Shown piece after piece: positions 35,504 to 44,511 of a stretch of 64,000 bases of DNA. The position numbers and the translations under genes are program-made. The stretch is from Natronoglomus mannanivorans (GTDB taxonomy: Archaea > Halobacteriota > Halobacteria > Halobacteriales > Natrialbaceae), in assembly GCA_025517485.1 (NCBI GenBank), contig JAOPKB010000010.1, positions 62,001 through 126,000 of the forward strand. Direction: 5' to 3'. Position 1 is the stretch's first letter. Every line of letters begins with the position of its first letter. Below the pieces are notes generated by a model. It saw only the letters and a list, made by a program, of their open reading frames with translations. It ran no database searches and was not told where the DNA came from.

Positions 35504-36960
35504 GCGGCGAGCCCGTCCGGTTGTACAACTCGACCGCATCGACGCCGACCCAGCGCGAGGCGTTCACCTCGGGCAACGTCCCGGTCGCGGTCTACGGCCT
35601 CGGCAAGATGGGGCTCCCGCTGGCGGCCGTCTACGCGGAGACCGCCGGGAACGTCATCGGCGTCGACATCGATCCCGACGTCGTCGAGACGATCAACGAC
35701 GGCGGCTGTCACGTCACCGGCGAACCCGAACTCCCCGAGGTCGTCGCCGACCAGGTCGACCGCGGCCGACTCGAGGCCACGACCGACGGCGCGGCCGCGG
35801 CGGCGCGCGCGAGCGTTCACGTGATCATCGTCCCGACGCTCGTCGACGACGACGAACCCGATCTCTCGACGATCGAGGCCGTCGTCGAGGACATCGCCGA
35901 GGGGCTGTCGCCGGGCGACCTCGTGATCGCCGAGTCGACGCTCCCGCCGGGGACCTGCGAGGACGTCATTTACCCACATCTCGCCGCCGAGAGCGGTCTC
36001 TCGACCGGCGAGTTCGGCGTGGCGTTCTGCCCCGAGCGGACAGCCTCCGGCACTGCGCTGCGGGACATCCGCGGCGCGTACCCGAAAGTCGTCGGCGGCA
36101 TCGACGACGAGAGCGCTCGCGTCGCGTCGCTGCTCTACAGCGAGCTCTCGAGCAACGAGATTCACGTCGTCCGCGACACGACCACCGCCGAGGCGGTCAA
36201 AGTGTTCGAGGGCGTCTACCGCGACGTCAACATCGGACTGGCGAACGAACTCGGACGGATCGCCGACGACCTCGGTATCTCGGTCCGCGAGGCGATCGAG
36301 ACGGCCAACCACATCCCGATGTGTCACCTCCACGACCCCGGTCCGGGCGTCGGCGGTCACTGCATTCCGTACTACCCGCACTTCCTGCTGGCCCAGACGG
36401 AAGACCCGATGCCGGTGACGCGAACCGCTCGAGAGACCAACGACGAGATGCCGGCGTTCACCGTCGAGAAACTCGAGCGCGAACTCGCGGCGTCGGGGAC
36501 CGACATCGCGGATGCCACCGTCCTCGTCCTCGGGATCACGTACCGACCCGGCGTCGAGGAGACGCGGGCCTCACCCGCACTCGGCGTCATCGAGCGCCTC
36601 GACGAGCTCGGGGCCGAGGTCGTCGCGTCCGACCCGCTCGTCGATCCCGCCGAGTTCGGCGCCCAGCCGGTCGCCCTCGAGGAACTCCCCGATCGGGACT
36701 TCGACGGCGCAATCTTGGTGACGCCACAGGCCGCGTTCGACACGATCGACTGGGACGAGATCGATCCGATGGTCGTCCTCGACGGCCGGGACGCCCTGGA
36801 TCTCGAGGACAGTCATCACGAGTACCACACGCTCGGCGGTTCGGTCGCCGACCGGCCGAAGATCATCGAAGGGGAGGGCAACGAGAACGACGAGGTTCCC
36901 GAGTACCTGCCCGCACGGAACGAAGACGCGTCGGCGTCGACGAGCCGCGCCGACCAGTAG
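35500..36960 (+). CDS. UDP-N-acetylhexosamine 6-dehydrogenase (WbpA-like)
   Basis: 486 residues, UDP-glucose/GDP-mannose dehydrogenase family. VAVYGLGKMGLPLAAVYAE binds NAD; the catalytic Cys lies in GPGVGGHCIPYYPHFL; the Lys region reads EAVKVFEGVYRDVNIGLANE, with Gly where many relatives have Asn; the C-terminal domain has LGITYRPGVEETRASPAL. It should oxidise UDP-GlcNAc (or ManNAc) to the uronate, the first step of the pathway whose other enzymes precede it. The C-terminal 50 residues are a polar tail of unclear use. Confidence 0.92.
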   Translation: MSGEPVRLYNSTASTPTQREAFTSGNVPVAVYGLGKMGLPLAAVYAETAGNVIGVDIDPDVVETINDGGCHVTGEPELPEVVADQVDRGRLEATTDGAAAAARASVHVIIVPTLVDDDEPDLSTIEAVVEDIAEGLSPGDLVIAESTLPPGTCEDVIYPHLAAESGLSTGEFGVAFCPERTASGTALRDIRGAYPKVVGGIDDESARVASLLYSELSSNEIHVVRDTTTAEAVKVFEGVYRDVNIGLANELGRIADDLGISVREAIETANHIPMCHLHDPGPGVGGHCIPYYPHFLLAQTEDPMPVTRTARETNDEMPAFTVEKLERELAASGTDIADATVLVLGITYRPGVEETRASPALGVIERLDELGAEVVASDPLVDPAEFGAQPVALEELPDRDFDGAILVTPQAAFDTIDWDEIDPMVVLDGRDALDLEDSHHEYHTLGGSVADRPKIIEGEGNENDEVPEYLPARNEDASASTSRADQ

Positions 36961-37380
36961 ACCCGTCGACTCGTCGAGTTCGGCGCCAGAGCCAGAACTG
37001 AAGCCGTAATCGGATTGTTCCAGACGACGGCTCGAGGGGACGCCGATCGCCGTCGGCACTGCCTCCCGCGAAGCTGCTTCTGTCACACGAGTTGTCGAGA
37101 CGGGTCTCGAGTTCGCCGACGATGCGTCTACCCATAGCACTCCACGTCGAAAACGGACAGTAGGCGCCGCCGAACAGCGATAGGCCCTCGTTGAACCGTT
37201 GCTGCGTGGGGAATTCGACAGATAACAAAGGCCCACGCCGGCGTTTCGGTGGATAATGAACGACTCGAGTCACGCGCCAGTTATCGGTCACCGCTCGCGG
37301 GACGGCCCTCGAACTCGCGCTCACACTCGCGCTCGAGCTCGAGGACGGCCGAATTCGCCACCAGTTGCGGAGGTGGTCTG
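36961..37380. other. leader region of the degenerate AlkP-like gene
   Basis: No protein of normal composition. It carries an ATAACAAA box (37222) and, exactly 34 bases on, a 41-codon ORF whose stop overlaps the start at 37381. Confidence 0.45.
37222..37229 (+). promoter_or_regulatory. ATAACAAA box
   Basis: Exactly 34 bases before the ATG of the leader ORF at 37256. Confidence 0.5.
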
Positions 37381-37381
37381 A
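37256..37381 (+). CDS. candidate leader ORF (41 aa) before the degenerate AlkP-like gene
   Basis: MNDSSHAPVIGHRSRDGPR then a run of Arg/Ala/Thr; very basic. The stop and the next start share one base (TGATG at 37379-37383). Confidence 0.35.
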   Translation: MNDSSHAPVIGHRSRDGPRTRAHTRARARGRPNSPPVAEVV

Positions 37382-39177
37382 TGCAGGCCGTCGTGCTCGG
37401 TTTCGACGGACTCGACGCGGGGTTCGTCGATCGGTTCGAATCCTCGCTGCCGAACATCACGAGGCTCCGTGAGCGAGGCGTCGAAGCGCCGCTCGAGTCG
37501 ACCTATCCGCCCGGAAGCGCGAGCGCCTGGCCCTCGCTGTACACGGGGACGGATCCGAGTCACCACGGCGTCTTCGGTGCGTTCCGGACCGACAGCTACC
37601 CCGACGAAGCGACGCCAGCCTCGGGGGTCGACGTCCGCAGACCGGCGATCTGGGACTACCTCTCGAGCGAAGGAGCGTCGTCGGTCGTGTTGAACGTTCC
37701 CCTGACTCATCCCGCCGATCCGATCAACGGCGTCGTCGTGCCGGGACTTCCCGCCGGCGACGTCGAACGCGGCTATCCGGACGGGATCTGCGAGGAGTTG
37801 AACGACGAGGTCGGCGAACCGGGCGACGAGTACACGATTTCCGAGGCCCCGCCAGAGGACGACGACGACCGGCTCGAGTACACGCTCGACCTTCTCGACC
37901 AGCGCCGGCAGGCGGCCGTCGCGCTGCTCGAGCGCGAGGAGTGGGAGCTGGCCGTCTGTGGCGTTCGGGGGACCGATATCGTCTCGCAGGGACTCTGTCG
38001 CGACCAGGGCCAGGACGACGAAATCGAGCGTATCCGCACCGTCTACGAGGCGGCCGATCGACTGGTCGGGGACGTCCTCGAGACCGTCGACGATGAGACG
38101 ACCGTCGTCCTCTGCTCGAGTCACGGTACGACTCGGAAAACCGGCTATCGGATCGACGTCAACGAGATTCTGGCCGAACACGGGTATCTCGAGACGACCA
38201 GCGGCAGTCTCCCGCCGGCGACCCTCTCCGAAGCCAGCGAGCAACTGCGGGAGTTCGACGTCGGCGAGGCAGACGAGAGCGCGAGACGACTCGAGGAGCC
38301 AGGTGTCGATGGAAGTACGGAGACGGGGACGGGGACGGAGACGGATGTGACTGCGGACGGAATCGGAGACGAACGCAGTCTCGTCGAAATGCGACAGCGA
38401 GACGGGGACGAACAGCGAGAACGAGGGCGAACCCGAAACGAAGACCGAGCGGAGGGCAGAAATGAGAGACTCATATCGAACGCCATTGGCACGGTCGCCG
38501 ACCGGACCGGACTCCGGTCGGCCCTCGAGCGACTGTCGTCGCTTTTCCCTGTCGGTCGATCTGAGCGAACGGTCGACTGGCATCGCTCGCGAGCCTACTG
38601 CGCAGCCGGCTCTCACATGGGCATCCGGGTCAATCTCGCGGGACGCGAACCGTACGGACGGGTCACGCCCTCGGAGTACGAGACGGTCTGTACGGCGGTC
38701 GTCGATCTGCTCTCGAGCCTCGAGACGCCCGACGGCGAACCGGCGTTCGAGTTCGTCTGTCGACGCGAGCACCTCTACGACGGCCCGTTCGTCGAGAAGG
38801 CACCCGACGTGTTCGTCCTCCCGAAAGCGGAGAACCACATCGTCTCCGCGTCGATCTCGGGTCGAGGTGAGGTGTTCCACCCCATCGAGACCGACGGCCA
38901 CGCCCTCGAGGGGGTGTTCGTCGGCGCCGGTCCCGGATTCGACGGAGAGACGCCGAACCGGCTCTCGATCACCGACGTCGCGCCGATCACGATGGCCGCA
39001 CTGGGCCGACCCGTTCCCTCGGTGATGACCGGAATCGTTCCCGAGGGGTTGACGCGTGACCCGCCGGTGCGCGCCGACTATCCGGGTATCGCGATCGGCT
39101 CCGCGATCGACGATCCGACGTTCGACGACGAGAAGCTTCCTGGACGGCTCACGGGGAGTGGACTCCGGGACTGGTGA
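37381..39177 (+). CDS. AlkP-superfamily phosphodiesterase-like protein with altered active site
   Basis: 598 residues from the ATG at 37381 (MQAVVLGFDG). The fold matches the proteins at 10528 and 49028: GFDGLDAG, SAWPSLYTGTDPSHHG, GHALEGVFVGAGP. Three key positions differ. The nucleophile Thr is replaced by Ser (YPPGSASAWPS), the His of the TDxxxH site by Gln (GTDIVSQG), and the Asp of SDHG by Ser (CSSHGTTRKTG). A low-complexity Arg/Glu/Thr insert fills about residues 310-390. It may be a pseudoenzyme or have a new chemistry. An in-frame GTG at 37249 gives an unlikely Arg/Ser-rich extension. Confidence 0.8.
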   Translation: MQAVVLGFDGLDAGFVDRFESSLPNITRLRERGVEAPLESTYPPGSASAWPSLYTGTDPSHHGVFGAFRTDSYPDEATPASGVDVRRPAIWDYLSSEGASSVVLNVPLTHPADPINGVVVPGLPAGDVERGYPDGICEELNDEVGEPGDEYTISEAPPEDDDDRLEYTLDLLDQRRQAAVALLEREEWELAVCGVRGTDIVSQGLCRDQGQDDEIERIRTVYEAADRLVGDVLETVDDETTVVLCSSHGTTRKTGYRIDVNEILAEHGYLETTSGSLPPATLSEASEQLREFDVGEADESARRLEEPGVDGSTETGTGTETDVTADGIGDERSLVEMRQRDGDEQRERGRTRNEDRAEGRNERLISNAIGTVADRTGLRSALERLSSLFPVGRSERTVDWHRSRAYCAAGSHMGIRVNLAGREPYGRVTPSEYETVCTAVVDLLSSLETPDGEPAFEFVCRREHLYDGPFVEKAPDVFVLPKAENHIVSASISGRGEVFHPIETDGHALEGVFVGAGPGFDGETPNRLSITDVAPITMAALGRPVPSVMTGIVPEGLTRDPPVRADYPGIAIGSAIDDPTFDDEKLPGRLTGSGLRDW

Positions 39178-39292
39178 GAAGAAGAAAAGAGAGGAGAGGA
39201 GAGGAAAAGAAACAGACGGGTTTCGAGACCGACGGACCGCCACCCCACCGAGAGTTCTCGACGAGACCGAACGTGACCGACAGCGGACACTC

Positions 39293-40045
39293 TCAGTCGG
39301 TCCCGGAGGACGTCTCGAACACCTCGAGGGTGTCCGCGGCGACCTCGCCCCGCGAGAGGATCGTCAGGAGATCGTCGGACTGGATTGTCGTTCCGCCACG
39401 AGGGGTGAGCACCGCGTCGTCGCGTTCGATCGCGACCACCAGCAACTCGTCGTCGAGGATCCCCTTCCGACCGGCTTCCTCGAGTGTGAGCCCCGTAATG
39501 GGCGCTCCCTCGGGAATCGTCACCTCGAGCACTTCGGCACCGCCGGAGAGGCTGATAAAGTCCGAGAGCGCCGTCGGCGAGTCGTCGTCGGGGCCGAACG
39601 GCCGGTAGGTCTGGAAGTGTTCGGACTGGACGAGGTCCTCGTCCTCGATGTCGATGCCGAGTTTGGCGATCTCGCGAGCGACGTGGCGGAGGTCGCCGGT
39701 GTCCTCGCCGACGGCGAGGACGTGCAGGTTTCGCCGGCCGGTCATGAGTTCGCGGACGTTGACGACGCCGGGAATGACGCGAACCTGTCTGGCGAGGCGT
39801 TCGCGTTCCGCGACGGGTGCGTTACACATGAAGAGGTTCGTGAGGCGACCGTCGGCCCGCTCGAAGTCGATATTCGCGTGGTATCCCCGGATCACGCCGG
39901 CGTCCTCGAGCTGGTGAATTCGGTTGCGGATCGTCGCCGGCGAGACACCGACTTCGTCGGCGATCATCGGCGCAGACGTGTCCCTGGCGTCGGCCATCAG
40001 CGCGTGGATGATCCGCCTGTTTACTTCGTCGAGACGAATGCCCAT
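39293..40045 (-). CDS. Lrp/AsnC-type regulator fused to a TrkA-C (RCK_C) domain
   Basis: 250 residues. An N-terminal AsnC helix-turn-helix (LDEVNRRIIHALMADARDT, VGVSPATIRNRIHQLEDAGV) is followed by an Lrp-like ligand region (GVVNVRELMTGRRNLHVLAVG). After a linker comes a TrkA-C domain (AEVLEVTIPEGAPITGLTLE, LLVVAIERDDAVLTPRGGTT, IQSDDLLTILSR). TrkA-C domains sense small ligands, possibly nucleotides, at K+ transporters. The fusion suggests a gene regulator responding to an ion- or nucleotide-linked signal. A CTTTTACC box lies about 30 bases before the ATG. Confidence 0.88.
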   Translation of the reverse strand: MGIRLDEVNRRIIHALMADARDTSAPMIADEVGVSPATIRNRIHQLEDAGVIRGYHANIDFERADGRLTNLFMCNAPVAERERLARQVRVIPGVVNVRELMTGRRNLHVLAVGEDTGDLRHVAREIAKLGIDIEDEDLVQSEHFQTYRPFGPDDDSPTALSDFISLSGGAEVLEVTIPEGAPITGLTLEEAGRKGILDDELLVVAIERDDAVLTPRGGTTIQSDDLLTILSRGEVAADTLEVFETSSGTD

Positions 40046-40105
40046 GACGGGTGGTACTCGCGGGTGGTAAAAGGGTCTGTTCGTTTTCAGTGACCGGTCC
40101 CGTCG

Positions 40106-40363
40106 CTAGTCGACCGGATACTCCGCGATGGCCGTCGACCCGCAGGTCGGGCAGGTCTCGTCGGGAGAGACCGTCGTTCCACAGTTGCGACACTCGTAGA
40201 TGACTGCTCCGGGTTCCGTCCCTGTCTCCGTTTCCGTTCTACCCTCCCGATCCGTCCCCGTTCCTGTCCCCGAAGAGTGTTCGATCGACGGCGACTCGCG
40301 GTCGTCACCGTCGCTGGACTGTTCGTCAGCGATCAACCCCCGAACGACGTCTGACAACCCCAT
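40106..40363 (-). CDS. small zinc-ribbon protein
   Basis: 85 residues. The C-terminus has a rubredoxin-like zinc ribbon, CRNCG...CPTCG (CxxC-x10-CxxC). The N-terminus is a short amphipathic helix (LSDVVRGLIADEQ), and the middle a low-complexity Thr/Gly/Glu run. This resembles many haloarchaeal mini zinc-ribbon proteins with no defined role. It lies behind the AsnC-RCK gene on the same strand, but upstream of it in transcription order, 60 bases apart, so cotranscription is possible. Confidence 0.7.
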   Translation of the reverse strand: MGLSDVVRGLIADEQSSDGDDRESPSIEHSSGTGTGTDREGRTETETGTEPGAVIYECRNCGTTVSPDETCPTCGSTAIAEYPVD

Positions 40364-40470
40364 TGGAAATACTGGATCGTTATTGATCGAGTAATTGGTT
40401 AAGTGTTTCGTGCCGATCTGCCGGGTTATTATATATACCCGATTTGTGAAGGCTCAATTCGAAACGATTG

Positions 40471-41601
40471 TCAGCCGAATCGGCCATCGAGAGTTGGGTC
40501 GGTCGACGATTCGAACGAACGCGTTCGGCGTCGCCGACGAAAGTCGGGCATCTCTTCGACCGAACCGCGAGCCGCTGCGAGACTGACGAAGAGCTCCGTG
40601 GGGTTCACCAGGTCGGCGACGAACGCGTCACGACGGCGACGGTGGCGAGCGACGGCGTCGTCGTCGGTAACCGCGTCGAGTGCGTACGTGAGCGTCGCGT
40701 CGAAGGAGGCGAACTCGACCGCGAGTCCCGCAGCCTCGAGGGCGGCGAACTCGCCGAATTCGTAGGTCTCGGTGCCGGTGTAGCGGACCGCCGGTGTCCC
40801 GAGCAGGGCCGCCTCGGTGACCACGGTCCCGGTATCGGCGACGAGGAGGTCGGCTTCGGCGATCACGTCGTGTATTCGGGCGGGGTGGCAGTCGTAGGGC
40901 CGGGCCGGAAGCGCCTCGAAATCCACGTCGCCACCCTCGTCCGAGACGAAGACGGTCGCGTGCTCGCTCAATTCCTCGATTAACGCCCGTCGCTGGCTGT
41001 CGGTGAACCCGCGGGTTCCGCGGTCGTGGAGCGCAGTGTGTGCATTCACGCGCACGAGGACGTACGGTTCGTCGGGATCGACACCGAGGTCGTCCCGGAT
41101 ACCGGGGTCCGGGTCGAAGACGTCCGGGTGGAGGTAGGCACACTCCAGAAACCCCTCGAAGGTGTAGTGGTTCGGCCCGAGATTCCGACGGGTCGCCGCA
41201 GGTGAGAGAACACAGTCCGCGACGGGACTCGAGAGGGCGTGGTTGAGCGCTCCCGGTTCGTCGTCCAGAACGAGAACGACCGGCGCGCGGGCCAGCGCGC
41301 CGGCGAACGCGGCGTAGGGCCCGCGACCGAAGACCACGTCCGGATCGAACGCGACGGAACGCCTCGCGATGGTCGCGAACTGGCCGCCGAGCTGACGAGC
41401 GAACGTGAACGGCTGGCCGGGTCCAGCGTCGTGAGCGCCGTACACCTCGTAGGGGAGCTCGAACGCCGCCGCCAGCGCCTCTGCGCAGCCGGCGTCCCGA
41501 ACGAGAACGAGGACGTCGTGACCCCGCGTCTCGAGGCGCTCGACGGCGTACCGGTAGGTGTGGACGTGAGCCGGGGTGTTCGCGAGGACGAGGACCCGCA
41601 T
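40471..41601 (-). CDS. DUF354 family glycosyltransferase-like protein
   Basis: 376 residues with a GT-B-like layout. MRVLVLANTPAHVHTYRYAV begins the first Rossmann half; VVLVLDDEPGALNH and HYTFEGFLECAYLHPDVF are typical of archaeal DUF354, a family related to UDP-GlcNAc 2-epimerase/MurG-like folds. The second half has VSDEGGDVDFEALP and ADLLVADTGTVVTEAALLGTP, resembling a nucleotide-sugar binding site. It probably transfers or remodels a sugar in the glycan pathway; donor and acceptor are unknown. The C-terminus ends in an Arg-rich tail. Confidence 0.82.
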   Translation of the reverse strand: MRVLVLANTPAHVHTYRYAVERLETRGHDVLVLVRDAGCAEALAAAFELPYEVYGAHDAGPGQPFTFARQLGGQFATIARRSVAFDPDVVFGRGPYAAFAGALARAPVVLVLDDEPGALNHALSSPVADCVLSPAATRRNLGPNHYTFEGFLECAYLHPDVFDPDPGIRDDLGVDPDEPYVLVRVNAHTALHDRGTRGFTDSQRRALIEELSEHATVFVSDEGGDVDFEALPARPYDCHPARIHDVIAEADLLVADTGTVVTEAALLGTPAVRYTGTETYEFGEFAALEAAGLAVEFASFDATLTYALDAVTDDDAVARHRRRRDAFVADLVNPTELFVSLAAARGSVEEMPDFRRRRRTRSFESSTDPTLDGRFG

Positions 41602-41949
41602 CGTCGGCGGGTAGGCAGGCCGGTGGTATTGTAATTCCCGGGCTACTGTCCTCGCCGCTGGCAGTCAATGGACGCCTGATCGCACGATTAAAGCGCGGTT
41701 CGGAGAGTGCGGTTCGGAGCGAGTGCAACGAGCGAGAACCGCGGAATCACGAACGGTGACCGACGGGAACCGTGAGCGAGAACCGCAGACCGTGCGACCG
41801 GCACGTAAATCGGTTCAATCCTTTCGATAGCGGCGGCGTCGACAGTAACGACCGACGAACGAGCGCCGAAGACGGTTCGCTCGCACGCGGTCGGCGGCAG
41901 GCGGCGGTTAACAAAGCCACCGGAACGGTCACACGACCACACTGGACTA
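41602..41949. other. divergent promoter region between two glycosyltransferase genes
   Basis: No gene supported. It carries TTAACAAAGCC at 41908 in front of the plus-strand gene and TTACAATACC near 41630 on the minus strand. Confidence 0.45.
41908..41915 (+). promoter_or_regulatory. TTAACAAA box (followed by GCC)
   Basis: 42 bases before the ATG at 41950; differs from the ATAACAAA consensus only in the second base pair of the box (TTAAC for ATAAC). Confidence 0.45.
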
Positions 41950-42939
41950 ATGGACGTTCTCACGCTCACGACGAACGCCGACGCCCCGTTCATGAACGAG
42001 CAGATGGCCGCCTTAGAGCGCCGCGGCGTCACCTTCGACACGCTCTCGGTGGCCGGCGAGGTCGGCGACGGAACCGGCCGCACCCCGATCGACTACCTCC
42101 GATTCTTTCCCGACGTTCTCCGCGAGGCGGGCGACGGCAACGATTACGACCTGATCCACGCCCACTACGGACTGGTCGCACCGATGGCGCTGGCACAGCT
42201 CCGGACGCCAGTCGTCCTCTCGCTGTGGGGGTCGGACATCCACGGGCCCGTCGAACCGGTGAGCAAGGCCTGTGCCCCCTTCTGCGAGGAGGTCGTCGTC
42301 ATGTCCGAGGAGATGCGCCGCGTCCTCGGCCAGGACTGCGAGGTGATCCCCGACGGCGTCGATCTCGAGAAGTTCGCGCCACAGGACCAGCGGGCAGCGC
42401 GCGAGGCCGTCGGCTGGGACCACGACGCCCACCACGTTCTGTTTCCCTACTCACCCGACCGGGACGTGAAGAACTATCCGCGGGCGAAGCGGATCGTCAC
42501 CGTCGTCGACAACTTACTCGAGCGGCCCGTCCGCCTCCAGACGATCTCCGGCGTCGACCACGAGACGGTCGCCGACTACATGAACGCCGCCGACTCGCTG
42601 TTGCTCACCTCCCACAGCGAGGGGTCGCCGAACTCGGTCAAGGAGGCGATGGCGTGTAACCTCCCCGTGGTCGCCGTCGACGTCGGGGACGTCCGCGAAC
42701 GGCTGGCGGGCGTCGATCCGTCGACGGTGGCGACCAGCGACGAAGAACTCGTGAAGGGGCTGATCGAGGTCCTCCAGCGCGGCGAGCGTTCGAACGGCCG
42801 CGAGGCGGCCCGCGAGGTCAGCATCGAACAGACAGCCGACGAGATGCTGGCGGTCTACGAACGAGCCGTCGGTGGGGAACGGTCTACGAGTCGGACCCGG
42901 ACCGAGCCCCGGACCCAGACTCCGTCTCCCTCTCCCTGA
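41950..42939 (+). CDS. family 4 (GT-B) glycosyltransferase
   Basis: 329 residues. The N-half contains YDLIHAHYGLVAPMALAQL and LSLWGSDIHGP; the C-half has VIPDGVDLEKFAP, FPYSPDRDVKNYPRA and the donor-binding ExxxxxxxE motif in SHSEGSPNSVKEAMACNLPVV. These are hallmarks of retaining GT4 enzymes that use nucleotide sugars. It likely adds one residue to the lipid-linked or surface glycan. The last 25 residues are a Thr/Arg/Pro run that overlaps the 3' end of the convergent UspA gene by 56 bases. Confidence 0.9.
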   Translation: MDVLTLTTNADAPFMNEQMAALERRGVTFDTLSVAGEVGDGTGRTPIDYLRFFPDVLREAGDGNDYDLIHAHYGLVAPMALAQLRTPVVLSLWGSDIHGPVEPVSKACAPFCEEVVVMSEEMRRVLGQDCEVIPDGVDLEKFAPQDQRAAREAVGWDHDAHHVLFPYSPDRDVKNYPRAKRIVTVVDNLLERPVRLQTISGVDHETVADYMNAADSLLLTSHSEGSPNSVKEAMACNLPVVAVDVGDVRERLAGVDPSTVATSDEELVKGLIEVLQRGERSNGREAAREVSIEQTADEMLAVYERAVGGERSTSRTRTEPRTQTPSPSP

Positions 42940-43420
42940 CGTCGGTTCCGTCTCGCTCCTCGAGTTCGGAATCGAGAGTCGACCGCTCGCCAGCACCGCG
43001 GACGACGAACACCGGGATGTCGGCGTTGTCGACGACGCGCTCGGAGACGCTCCCCATCGACGTCAGTTTCTCTCGCGGACTCTTTCCGTGCGTACCGATG
43101 ACGATCAGATCGATCGCTGCCTCCTCGGCGTACGTCAAGATGGCTTTCGGCGGCGTTCCCGTCCGGACCTCTCGAACCGTCTCGAGGCCCGCTTCGGCCG
43201 CCCGATCCGCGACAGTTTCGACGGCGGCTTCGCTCTCGCGCTCGAGGGAGTCTCCGAGATCCTCGCGTTGCTCGTCGTCGGCCGCGGTGACGATCCGCGT
43301 GTCGACGACGGAGAGTGCGTGGACCCGCGCGTCGTTGTCCGTCGCGATCGGGAGCGCGTGGGAGAGCGTCTCGGCGACGGTGTCGCTGCCGTCGGTCGGG
43401 ATCAGAATGTCGTCGTACAT
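42884..43420 (-). CDS. UspA family universal stress protein
   Basis: 178 residues from the ATG at 43420 (MYDDILIPTDGSD). ILIPTDGSDTVAETLSHAL starts the Usp fold; the ATP-binding pattern G-2x-G-9x-G(S/T) is met by GTHGKSPREKLTSMGSVSE. It probably binds ATP and acts in stress tolerance. The C-terminal 40 residues are a Glu/Ser/Gly low-complexity tail whose coding sequence runs antisense into the glycosyltransferase gene. A GATTTAACC box lies about 36 bases before the start. Confidence 0.93.
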   Translation of the reverse strand: MYDDILIPTDGSDTVAETLSHALPIATDNDARVHALSVVDTRIVTAADDEQREDLGDSLERESEAAVETVADRAAEAGLETVREVRTGTPPKAILTYAEEAAIDLIVIGTHGKSPREKLTSMGSVSERVVDNADIPVFVVRGAGERSTLDSELEERDGTDVRERETESGSGARSGSDS

Positions 43421-43524
43421 GCGTTGGTTCAGTAGGTTGGACGGCGGGGCGGTTAAATCCACGCCGCTCCGCCGGTTCGGTCGGTGGGCGAGAGAACTGC
43501 GAGAACCGACTCGAGAGCTCCAGC

Positions 43525-44442
43525 TTACTGCCTACTCCCGGTACCGCTAGCGATCGATCGACTCGCGAACGGCAATGCGAGGAGCGTCGCGACACCGAGG
43601 CCGACCAGTCCACCGAGTGCGCCGGCAGAGAAGAACTCGAAGGTACCGAGGGCGGCGAAGAGCGGAACGAGCGCTGCGACCGCGAGGGCCGCTCGAGTCA
43701 GCAGGTGCCAAGCGGCGGTCGAGAGGTGGTCCGTTGCACGAAGTCGCCGGCCGAAGACGACGAGTTGCCACCCGCCGAAGGCGCCGAGCGACGCACCGGC
43801 GAGGACGAGTGCGTTGGCGGTGACGCCGCTGACGAGGAGGTTGAGGCCACCCAGTCCGACGGCGAGGGCGAACGCGATCGTCGCGCGATCGGATGGGCGA
43901 GACGAGACGAGCGCGGCCGTCACAGCCAGAAACACCAGACCGAGACCGACGCCGGCGACGATATCCACCAGGTAGTGAACGCCGAGCGCGATCCGGGAGA
44001 CGGAGACGAGTGTGATGATCGAGATCGCTCCGGCGAGACGGGATCGACGGGAGCCGATCGCGAGCAGGTCGACCAGGCTGAGGTAGACGACCGTGGTCAT
44101 GAGCGCGTGACCGCTCGGAAACCCGTAGCCGGCCGCGGTCGCAGTGGCCTCGTACAGCGGCTGGATCAGGGTCGGCAGTTCCTCGGCCGGTAACAACGGC
44201 TGGTCGGGACGCGGGAGTGCGAACACGTGCTTGAGCGCAGCCATGAACGCGAATCCGGCCAGCGTCACGCCGGCGACGACGGCGACGTCGTCGCGACGGT
44301 CCGTTCGGGTCCAGTAGACGACCGCGACGAGCACGGAGAGAAACCAGACGTCACCCAGTTGTGTGAGAACGGCGACGAACACCGCCAGCCACTCGGGGAT
44401 CGCACCCTGGACGAGTTCGAATTCGCCGATACCCCGGGACAT
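43525..44442 (-). CDS. PAP2 superfamily membrane phosphatase
   Basis: 305 residues with about eight hydrophobic helices. The three PAP2 motifs are in order: KHVFALPRP, GYGFPSGHALMTT and SRIALGVHYLVDIVAG, with the catalytic His in the last two. Such enzymes remove phosphate from lipid phosphates or polyprenyl diphosphates, so recycling of the dolichol-type carrier of the glycan pathway is a reasonable guess. It lies 69 bases after the stop of the SDR gene, on the same strand, and may belong to that operon. Confidence 0.9.
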   Translation of the reverse strand: MSRGIGEFELVQGAIPEWLAVFVAVLTQLGDVWFLSVLVAVVYWTRTDRRDDVAVVAGVTLAGFAFMAALKHVFALPRPDQPLLPAEELPTLIQPLYEATATAAGYGFPSGHALMTTVVYLSLVDLLAIGSRRSRLAGAISIITLVSVSRIALGVHYLVDIVAGVGLGLVFLAVTAALVSSRPSDRATIAFALAVGLGGLNLLVSGVTANALVLAGASLGAFGGWQLVVFGRRLRATDHLSTAAWHLLTRAALAVAALVPLFAALGTFEFFSAGALGGLVGLGVATLLALPFASRSIASGTGSRQ

Positions 44443-44511
44443 ACCCCAGAGTATGGACTCGAGGTCGAAACCGACAGTGCCTGAGTGAGAAAGGCCGCTG
44501 AAGACGGCGAA

